A DNA stretch of 7,028 nt from Woronichinia sp035285405 (GTDB lineage Bacteria; Cyanobacteriota; Cyanobacteriia; Cyanobacteriales; Microcystaceae): the NCBI GenBank assembly GCA_035285405.1, contig JAYKJI010000335.1:1-7028 (forward strand), written 5' to 3'. Shown here in pieces: positions 1 through 5,377 of this stretch. The position numbers were made by a program, and so were the translations under genes. Each line of letters starts with the position of its first letter. The first letter of the stretch is position 1. Under the pieces are notes generated by a model. That model saw only the letters and a list, made by a program, of their open reading frames with translations. It searched no databases and was not told the DNA's origin.

Positions 1-1
1 A

Positions 2-217
2 AACCGCTTGGCTCAAGAAGAGCAACGAAGAAGAGATGATCGCACACGAGCAGAGAATGAGAGAGCTGAGGCAAGAGAACGCGAGGCTCGCCGAGCTAGA
101 ATCGAAACTCGATGCCGTATTGCCGAAATACAATTTCAACTTGACCCCTCCAACCGAAATCGACAAGCCTTGAGGTCAGCTTTGGCCCTGTTGGCAGAAT
201 ACGGTGATTTGTTTTAG
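2..217 (+). CDS. C-terminal part of an Arg/Glu-rich coiled-coil protein, probably a Uma2-type (DUF820) protein tail
   Basis: The reading frame is open from the window edge to a TAG at 215-217, so this is the last 71 residues of a gene that starts upstream. A TTG at 8-10 could serve as a start, but the frame continues to its left and a partial gene is more likely. The visible part is dominated by Arg, Glu and Ala (for example RAENERAEAREREARRARIE) and should form a charged coiled coil. It ends in a short hydrophobic helix, ALALLAEYGDLF. Cyanobacterial Uma2-family proteins, a PD-(D/E)XK-like fold common in these genomes, often carry such an Arg/Glu-rich tail after the catalytic domain. That assignment rests on the tail alone because no catalytic residue is in view. 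Base composition is high in GC, unlike the block after 1020. Confidence 0.55.
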   Translation, partial: NRLAQEEQRRRDDRTRAENERAEAREREARRARIETRCRIAEIQFQLDPSNRNRQALRSALALLAEYGDLF

Positions 218-225
218 TTGAGGTT

Positions 226-237
226 CGGCGATCGCCG
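226..237. repeat. HIP1 palindrome (GGCGATCGCC) in a 12-bp perfect palindrome
   Basis: The octamer GCGATCGC at 228-235 sits inside the perfect palindrome CGGCGATCGCCG, 9 bases after the preceding stop codon. HIP1 is highly over-represented in many cyanobacterial genomes and is the best lineage marker in this window. Its function is not settled; it is known as a methylation target in Synechocystis. Confidence 0.85.
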
Positions 238-279
238 TTCTTAAGTGACCATGAAGTCTAAACTAGAAAAAATAGACCT

Positions 280-284
280 AGGAG
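280..284 (+). promoter_or_regulatory. Ribosome binding site of the coiled-coil nuclease gene
   Basis: AGGAG lies 9 bases before the ATG at 294. It is the clearest Shine-Dalgarno match in the window and supports that start. The polysaccharide genes downstream have no comparable site. Confidence 0.65.
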
Positions 285-293
285 ATAAAGGCA

Positions 294-899
294 ATGGCTA
301 CCACCGCTGATGACGTTTGGGCATTACTCGAACAATTAATTGAGTCCCAGAAAGAGACCGATCGCCGGATGCAGGAGAGTATGCGGGAAGCTGATCGTCG
401 TTTTCAGGAAACAGAGCGACTGCTCAAAGAACAAAGCCAAAAAACAGATCAGCAAATTAGGGCGGTCAACAAAGAATTGGGAGAATTGGGGAATCGCCTG
501 GGGGAATTTGTGGAATGGCAGGTGCGTCCGGCGGCGGTTAAATTATTTCGGGAGCGGGGCATTGCGGTACGGGAAATCTCCAGGGATGTTTCGGTGGATA
601 ATGGCGAAGAAGGCATAGACGTGGACGTCTTAGTTGTGGATACCACCCAGGCAGTGGCAATTGAGGTAAAAAGTAAACTGACCCAACGGGATGTGGATGA
701 GCATTTGGAGCGGCTAGGAAAATTTAAGCGATTGTTGCCCCGCTATCAAAATATTCAATTGATGGGAGCGGTGGCAGCCATGGTTACGCCTCCAGAAGTG
801 GCCCGTTATGCCTACCGTCAAGGTTTATTTGTGCTCGCCCAATCCGGGGAAGATTTAGTCATTCTCAATGATGTCAAGTTCCAACCGAAGGCTTGGTAA
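294..899 (+). CDS. Coiled-coil PD-(D/E)XK nuclease-like protein (DUF3782 type)
   Basis: A complete protein of 201 residues. Residues about 8-72 form a heptad-like charged coiled coil (repeated DRRMQES, DRRFQET, LLKEQSQKTDQQ). Residues 73-201 form a compact alpha/beta domain. The pattern GIDVDVLVVD (107-116) followed by AIEVKSK (122-128) matches the PD-(D/E)XK core: an acidic residue at 109 or 111, then E124-x-K126. Many cyanobacteria carry several paralogues of this architecture, annotated as DUF3782 or restriction-endonuclease-like. Their biological role is not established, so DNA cleavage here is an inference from the fold. The ATG at 294 is supported by AGGAG nine bases upstream. The gene is GC-rich like the genome-like DNA at 1-217 and differs from the AT-rich polysaccharide block, which suggests that it lies outside that island. 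Confidence 0.85.
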   Translation: MATTADDVWALLEQLIESQKETDRRMQESMREADRRFQETERLLKEQSQKTDQQIRAVNKELGELGNRLGEFVEWQVRPAAVKLFRERGIAVREISRDVSVDNGEEGIDVDVLVVDTTQAVAIEVKSKLTQRDVDEHLERLGKFKRLLPRYQNIQLMGAVAAMVTPPEVARYAYRQGLFVLAQSGEDLVILNDVKFQPKAW

Positions 900-903
900 A
901 GCT

Positions 904-915
904 GGCGATCTCGCC
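904..915. repeat. HIP1-like element with a 2-base TC insertion
   Basis: GGCGATCTCGCC is the HIP1-containing decamer GGCGATCGCC with TC duplicated at its centre. It lies 5 bases after the stop codon at 897-899. The following bases (GCCGTTGTTCAG) resemble those after the intact site at 226-237 (GCCGTTCTTAAG), so both sites may belong to a slightly longer intergenic repeat. Confidence 0.4.
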
Positions 916-1023
916 GTTGTTCAGGGGCGATTAAGAGGTCTTGGTAGTTAACATTGCTTCGGTCTATGCTACGCTTCAGGCGTTGTACCGCGACATCGCC
1001 AAAATTTTTTGTAAAAGTGGTAT

Positions 1024-1717
1024 ATGATGAGTCATAATCACCGATCATTATCTATGTCAATAATCAACAAAGTGCTTACTGGTGGAGAAGCCCATAAAAG
1101 TCGTTTCCATGACGAGAAAGGCAATTTTCTTGATATGGGCGGTTTTGTTTATCTTCCCCACTGTTTAGTCACGACACTTTTGCGTGTAAGTATTGGCTAT
1201 AGACCAGTTCTGCCTTGGTTGGGTTATCGAGCGATTAAGTATCTAGAAGAGTTACTTCAACCGGATTGGGCCATGTTGGAATGGGGATCAGGAATGTCAA
1301 CTCTATGGTTTGCCCAGCGGGTAAAAAGCTTAACTAGTATTGAGGACTACCAGCCCTGGTATGACAAAGTTAAATCAACAATCAATAAAGCTGGTAATGT
1401 AGATTACCAATTTAAACCAGGGAGCGATTATTTTAGCTTGGACAACTATCCCGACTCGAGTTTCGACTTTATTCTCATTGATGGTTCGGAGAGAGGAAAT
1501 TGTGCTGAAGTTGCCATCACAAAAATAAAACGGGGGGGGGTACATATATCTTGATAATTCTGATAAACATTCTACTCCGGCAGGTGGAGATACTAGAATT
1601 GCTGAGGAAACCTTGTTAAAAGCAGTTCAAGAAAGAGGCGGTGAAGTCAAATATTTTGTGGATTTAGTTCCAACTTATTTGGCGGTAAATCAGGGAGTAC
1701 TGATCAAAGTTAGTTAG
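1024..1717 (+). pseudogene. Class I SAM-dependent methyltransferase, frameshifted at a 9-G tract
   Basis: As read, translation from ATG 1024 ends after 176 residues at TGA 1552-1554. The frame breaks at a run of nine G (1532-1540). With eight G the protein continues as RGGYIYLDNSDKHSTPAGGD and runs to TAG 1715-1717, giving 230 residues. Methyltransferase hallmarks before the break are the glycine-rich SAM loop LEWGSGMST (85-93), an acidic pair in TSIEDY (104-109) and FDFILIDGSERG (147-158). The restored tail supplies the YIYLDNSD strand and loop expected after that motif, so the tail clearly belongs to the same gene. It resembles the Methyltransf_24 type of small-molecule or sugar methyltransferase; the substrate is unknown. 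As read, the protein lacks its last strands and is probably inactive. ATG 1027 and ATG 1054 are alternative starts and no good ribosome site separates them. The next gene starts 2 bases after the tail. Confidence 0.85.
1532..1540. repeat. Homopolymeric G tract (9 G) at the frameshift
   Basis: Nine consecutive G follow CGG-frame codons of the methyltransferase. Eight or eleven G would keep the downstream frame open; nine does not. Long G runs are classic slippage sites, both in living cells and in sequencing. Confidence 0.9.
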
Positions 1718-1719
1718 TT

Positions 1720-2985
1720 ATGGACGGCAAATTTACGCAAGCCAAGGTAGCCATTGCCCATCTGGGAGCAAGAAAACATTATCAAGAGCCAATTTTATTT
1801 CATCAGTGGGGAATCTTAGACACTTTTTACACGGATTTTTATGCTAGAAACAGTTCTTTTTTCTCGTTACTTAGATCAAAGCTAATCTACTCTCGGCTGC
1901 CTAAACCGATCAAAAAAATGGCAGACCGTTATGCCCCTGAACTAGATGGAGCTAGAGTTATTGATTTTCCCCTTTGGGGTATTCAATACCCTATCAAATT
2001 AAGCAAAGCATCTTCTTCGCAAGAAGTGGATGAAATACACATATCTACTGGAAAAGAATTTAATCAAAAAATTATTTCTACAGGACTGGGGGATGCCAAT
2101 ATTATTTATGGTTTTAACAGTGCTTGCTTGGAGGTGTTTCAATTTGCAAAAAATAATGGAATTAGATGTATTTTGGATCAAACTTTGGCGGTAAAATCCT
2201 TGGAAATTCAGTTACTAGAAGAGGAAGAACAACGATGGCCAGGTTGGTCAAAATCCCCTTTCACGACCAATTCTGCGATGATAGCCAAGTTGAACAGGGA
2301 AAGACAAGAACAAGAACTGGCTGACCATATCGTGTGTGGCTCTGAATTTGTGAAGCAGTCTCTGATAGAAACTGGCATTGCAGCCAACAAAATTTCAGTA
2401 GTTTCTTTAGGGAAAAGTAACACTAAAAATTCTTCATTAGGTTTATCAAATACTGAACTAAAGAGAGAAAGCAATAACCCATTAAAAATTCTTTTTGCTG
2501 GCTCCGTCTGCTTGAGAAAAGGTGTTCCTTATTTACTTGAAACTCTGGCGCTTCTGGAAGACAAAATCCCCTTTGTTTGTAAACTCGCGGGTGACATTAC
2601 TCTTAACGAAGAAAAGCTTCAAAAATATGGTAACGTTTGTGAATTTTTGGGCAGGGTTCCCCGCTCAGAAATGGATAGACTTTATCGCTGGGCGGATGTT
2701 TTTGTGTTACCTTCTGTTTGTGAAGGATCTGCCATGGTTACCTACGAAGCAATGATTTATGGATTGCCAATCATCACCACATATAACACTGGTTCTATTG
2801 TTAGAGATGGTATAGATGGTTTTATTGTCCCCATTCGTGATCCCCAGGCCATAGTCGATAGCTTATTAAACATTCATCATAGCCTCGCTAAGTTTAACGA
2901 TAATCAGGATAGGGCAGATTACCTAAAACTTAATAATGAAAATGCCAAAAATACTCTCAAACATCTTTTAGAATCTTTTAACTAA
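1720..2985 (+). CDS. GT4-family glycosyltransferase
   Basis: A complete 421-residue protein with the two Rossmann-like domains of a GT-B glycosyltransferase. It should transfer a sugar from a nucleotide-activated donor with retention of configuration, at the cytoplasmic face during polysaccharide assembly. The C-terminal donor-binding half begins near residue 254 (LKILFAGSVCLRKGVPYLLE, with R266/K267 as likely phosphate contacts). It contains the EX7E motif, E335-GSAMVTY-E343, followed by AMIYGLPIITT. The stretch ILDQTLA (151-157) and the segment ADHIVCGSEFVKQSL (201-215), which leads into the second domain, are typical of the family. The length is normal for GT4. The start lies 2 bases after the tail of the frameshifted methyltransferase, so the two genes look translationally coupled. 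The AT-rich codon use fits a transferred polysaccharide locus. Sugar specificity cannot be read from sequence. Confidence 0.92.
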   Translation: MDGKFTQAKVAIAHLGARKHYQEPILFHQWGILDTFYTDFYARNSSFFSLLRSKLIYSRLPKPIKKMADRYAPELDGARVIDFPLWGIQYPIKLSKASSSQEVDEIHISTGKEFNQKIISTGLGDANIIYGFNSACLEVFQFAKNNGIRCILDQTLAVKSLEIQLLEEEEQRWPGWSKSPFTTNSAMIAKLNRERQEQELADHIVCGSEFVKQSLIETGIAANKISVVSLGKSNTKNSSLGLSNTELKRESNNPLKILFAGSVCLRKGVPYLLETLALLEDKIPFVCKLAGDITLNEEKLQKYGNVCEFLGRVPRSEMDRLYRWADVFVLPSVCEGSAMVTYEAMIYGLPIITTYNTGSIVRDGIDGFIVPIRDPQAIVDSLLNIHHSLAKFNDNQDRADYLKLNNENAKNTLKHLLESFN

Positions 2986-3007
2986 ATAGTTTTTTTGTGG
3001 ACCTACC

Positions 3008-3199
3008 ATGTCTTTCAACAGCTATAAAAGTATCAGCCAAGTGCTCAGGGACTTTCCCCTAATATACGAAGAAAAATCAATTCTTGAGACGATTCCCATA
3101 ACCATTGATCCCTGCTTTCAGGAAAGACTTTCGTTGGTTCTACAAGAAGGGGTGGTTTTCAATTTTAACCCTAATAAAGTGAATCATCAATGCAAATAA
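3008..3199 (+). CDS. Small ORF, probable N-terminal remnant of a cyanobacterial nuclease-like hypothetical protein
   Basis: A 63-residue frame sits between the GT4 gene (22 bases after its stop) and the Wzy-like gene (31 bases before its start). Its sequence (FNSYKSISQVLRDF near the N terminus, then LVLQEGVVFN at about residues 43-52) resembles, from memory, the start of longer cyanobacterial hypothetical proteins with a restriction-endonuclease-like core. Those proteins continue after the GVV-N segment, whereas this one ends 11 residues later. It is therefore best read as a truncated remnant with the catalytic part missing. No convincing ribosome binding site precedes the ATG. It could instead be a real small protein that happens to resemble the family, and it has no evident role in polysaccharide synthesis. 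Confidence 0.4.
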   Translation: MSFNSYKSISQVLRDFPLIYEEKSILETIPITIDPCFQERLSLVLQEGVVFNFNPNKVNHQCK

Positions 3200-3230
3200 C
3201 AGACAAGTATCACCTAAACTAATTTCGACC

Positions 3231-4496
3231 ATGGCCGATTTCCTTCTTTTCCTTTTCATAAGTATCTGCCTTGCCATTGTTGGTTGGTCATTGATTCGCC
3301 TCGAAAGAATTTATCAGTTTCCGTTCTTTATGGCGTCTGTGTTTCTTTCCTTTATTTTGCCCCAGGCGATCGCCATTGTCGAAAATCCGGGAATCGGTGT
3401 TACGAATGCTGCGGTGGAAAGGATGCTGATTTATGCAAGTTTGTGTGCGGCGATGTGTTGGATTGGTTATCAACTTTCACCAAATTATAAACTTTTCAAT
3501 GGGCTTAATCTTGAAATCGATGAAGATAAATTATTCCACGCCGGCATAGTTTTATTGATTATTGGTCAGGTCTGCGTGTTTATGCTATCAAGAATTACTA
3601 TCCAGACCTCTGCCGCTGCCGGTGGGAACTGGACTGGCCCAGCTACAATTTTATACTTCTTTGGCGGAACCCTTAGCATTGCCTTGCCGATATTTCTCAT
3701 TCGTACCTTACAAAAACCCTCTTTAATCAATCTTATTTTGACATTCGTTGCGGCCTTTCCCACCATAAGTGCCATTATTTTTTTCGGTCGTCGTCAACCT
3801 ACAATTTCTTTTTTAATTACCATAGGGCTATGTTTTTTCTTTGTCAAAAAGTACATTCCTCCTAGGCTACTGCTAGTGGTTTTAACTCCCATTGCCGCCT
3901 ATGTTATCCCCACTTTAGGCGCCTTAAGAGGTAGATTTTGGGAGTTATTATTTGCCGGTCAATGGAATGAAATTAGAACCGCATCGGAGCAGGGATTAGA
4001 TACTGTTCTTGAAGGAAATATTTTAGAACTCAGAAATGCGACGTTGATCATGGACTATGTCAGTCAGCTTAATTATTATAGCTATGGGGCAAAACTATGG
4101 AATGCCTTTATTTTTCAATTTGTACCCGGTCAATTGGTAGGCTTTGATTTCAAACGCTCTTTACAATTTAACCTCGATCTTGATTTAGTCGGCTACTATG
4201 CTTATCGGATACCTACAGGCTCAACATTAACAGGGCTTGGTGACTCCTTCATGGATTTTGGCTTTTTGGGATGCCTGTTTTTTGCCCTGATGGCTTATTT
4301 TTACAAAACTCTATGGACTTCAGTTTTTTATAGCCGCAGTATTGTTGGTATTATTCTATATACTGGTATAGTAGATTCAGCCATGGTTGGTCTTACCCAT
4401 GAAATTGGTAGATTTGTGAATGAACTTATTTTTAATGGTGGAGTTGTTTTTTTAATAACTCTATATTGTAAACGTCCCAGCTATCAAGAAAAATAA
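3231..4496 (+). CDS. Wzy/O-antigen-polymerase-like integral membrane protein
   Basis: A complete 421-residue, very hydrophobic protein. About 11 membrane segments can be seen, near residues 3-22, 31-50, 65-82, 101-120, 138-158, 165-185, 188-206, 209-230, 338-358, 366-386 and 396-413. A loop of roughly 105 residues (231-337) separates the last three segments from the rest. It ends in GSTLTGLGDSFMDFGFLG (330-347), the kind of motif seen at the end of the large periplasmic loop in Wzy polymerases. Wzy proteins join lipid-linked repeat units into long chains on the periplasmic side of the inner membrane. They diverge so far in sequence that topology and neighbourhood are the main evidence, and here glycosyltransferases lie on both sides. 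A WaaL-type ligase is the main alternative; it is less likely given the loop motif. A HIP1 site lies inside the gene at 3366-3373. The ATG at 3231 has no clear ribosome site. Confidence 0.8.
   Translation: MADFLLFLFISICLAIVGWSLIRLERIYQFPFFMASVFLSFILPQAIAIVENPGIGVTNAAVERMLIYASLCAAMCWIGYQLSPNYKLFNGLNLEIDEDKLFHAGIVLLIIGQVCVFMLSRITIQTSAAAGGNWTGPATILYFFGGTLSIALPIFLIRTLQKPSLINLILTFVAAFPTISAIIFFGRRQPTISFLITIGLCFFFVKKYIPPRLLLVVLTPIAAYVIPTLGALRGRFWELLFAGQWNEIRTASEQGLDTVLEGNILELRNATLIMDYVSQLNYYSYGAKLWNAFIFQFVPGQLVGFDFKRSLQFNLDLDLVGYYAYRIPTGSTLTGLGDSFMDFGFLGCLFFALMAYFYKTLWTSVFYSRSIVGIILYTGIVDSAMVGLTHEIGRFVNELIFNGGVVFLITLYCKRPSYQEK
3366..3373. repeat. HIP1 octamer GCGATCGC within the Wzy-like gene
   Basis: The octamer lies in the decamer GGCGATCGCC and encodes part of QAIAIV in the second membrane segment. 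It shows that even the AT-rich island carries the host-lineage signature, so the island probably came from, or has long lived in, HIP1-bearing cyanobacteria. Confidence 0.85.
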
Positions 4497-4724
4497 GTAT
4501 TCTGGAACATAAAATGAAGCTAATCTAGAAATCGTTTTTCGCATTGTCTGACGTAAAGCAAGATATGCCAATTCTTTGCTATTATAAAGAAACTCAATTC
4601 CAACATGATTAGCATTTTTGAGGACGCACAATTCAATTCAAGAATATTTAAACCCTTCCTTTTTGACAACACAAAAACTAGTTCAATGTTTTTGTTGCTT
4701 ATGTACCTAATCTAAATTCCAACA
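4497..4724 (+). promoter_or_regulatory. AT-rich 228-base gap with a possible -35 element, probable start of a new transcription unit
   Basis: This is the only sizeable non-coding gap inside the polysaccharide block. A perfect TTGACA stands at 4663-4668, 56 bases before the methyltransferase start, but no good -10 hexamer occurs at 16-18 bases spacing, so the promoter call is weak. A TATAAA at 4583-4588 has no matching -35. A 36-codon frame (4605-4715) is present but shows no family likeness. No convincing terminator hairpin follows the Wzy-like gene. The gap also holds a near-repeat of the bases around the next start codon. Confidence 0.3.
4596..4611. repeat. Upstream copy of a near-direct repeat (second copy at 4715-4731)
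   Basis: AATTCCAACATGATTA here recurs at 4715-4731 as AATTCCAACAATGATTA, identical but for one extra A. The second copy spans the ATG of the methyltransferase at 4725; the first also contains an ATG (4605). The copies are 119 bases apart. Confidence 0.5.
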
Positions 4725-5372
4725 ATGATTAAACACCAACTTGACCAAACCGTTTTTGTCGATAGGGTAAACTATATTCAAGATATATGTAGAGGGAAAA
4801 AAGTCCTCCATCTTGGAGCAACTGATGCCCCTGAAACTATCAATGCGGTTAAACAGAACAGATTATTGCACCTGAAACTAAAGGAGGTTAGTGCCTCACT
4901 AATGGGCTTAGATATTAACAACGAAATGATTGAGTGGTTATCAAAAAATCATCAGATTAATAACATTCAGCATGGCAATATAGAAAATCCGGGAGACTAC
5001 CCTCAAGAAGATTTTGATGTTGTTGTAGCAGGGGAAGTTTTTGAACATTTGAGCAATCAGGGAAAAGCCCTTGATGCCATTCGAGAAAATATTCAATCTA
5101 CAACTAAGCTGGTTATTACTGTTCCGAATGCTTATTCATTAAAGGGTTTTGTTCGGGCTATGGGAAAACATGAATTTATTCACCCAGATCATACTCTACA
5201 CCACTCTCCCTACACATTGAAATCCCTACTAGAAAGACATGGTTTCGTCGTAGAAAGTGATTTCAGCTATGTTAACGGAGGTCGAGGGTTAGCAGCAAAC
5301 ATTGCCAATTCTTTTTTGAAATTTTCTCCTCAACTGGCTGAGGGTATAGGTGTTGTTTGTAGGCTTAAATAG
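4725..5372 (+). CDS. Class I SAM-dependent methyltransferase (Methyltransf_11/23 type)
   Basis: A complete 215-residue protein. Motif I is VLHLGATDAP (27-36), slightly unusual in having GAT in place of the common G-x-G, as in a subgroup of polysaccharide-associated methyltransferases. The acidic residue that should hold the SAM ribose is D63 in LMGLDINNEMIEWL. The motif IV/post-I segment is FDVVVAGEVFEHL (97-109). The segment KHEFIHPDHTLHHSPYTL (148-165) is rich in His and may form part of the acceptor site. The fold predicts methyl transfer from SAM; the substrate is probably a sugar or glycan intermediate, inferred only from the flanking Wzy-like and GT4 genes. It is unrelated in detail to the frameshifted methyltransferase at 1024. 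No Shine-Dalgarno sequence is evident before ATG 4725. The downstream glycosyltransferase begins 5 bases after the stop, so the two are probably co-translated. Confidence 0.88.
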   Translation: MIKHQLDQTVFVDRVNYIQDICRGKKVLHLGATDAPETINAVKQNRLLHLKLKEVSASLMGLDINNEMIEWLSKNHQINNIQHGNIENPGDYPQEDFDVVVAGEVFEHLSNQGKALDAIRENIQSTTKLVITVPNAYSLKGFVRAMGKHEFIHPDHTLHHSPYTLKSLLERHGFVVESDFSYVNGGRGLAANIANSFLKFSPQLAEGIGVVCRLK

Positions 5373-5377
5373 AAACT

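Noticed and set aside
1000..1028. TATGAT at 1023-1028 as a -10 element for the first methyltransferase
   Set aside because: It would require starting translation at ATG 1054, and the -35 position (CAAAAT at 1000-1005) does not match. Not enough for a promoter call.
818..1048. A 76-residue minus-strand frame as a real gene
   Set aside because: It overlaps the 3' end of the convincing nuclease gene and the 5' end of the methyltransferase and has no recognisable family. Only the spacer part is kept, as a low-interest observation.
2980..2996. A 5-bp stem (AACTA/TAGTT) followed by seven T after the first GT4 gene, as a terminator
   Set aside because: The stem is short and AT-only but for one G-C pair, the loop has two bases, and the stem overlaps the stop codon. 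It is too weak to act as an intrinsic terminator.
4461..4637. A 58-codon stop-free minus-strand frame across the end of the Wzy-like gene and the following gap
   Set aside because: There is no ATG until near its middle, no recognisable family, and it overlaps the polymerase's 3' end. It is compatible with chance.
4605..4715. A 36-codon + strand frame in the gap before the second methyltransferase
   Set aside because: It is too short and unlike known proteins, and has no ribosome site. Its ATG belongs to a near-repeat of the true start region.
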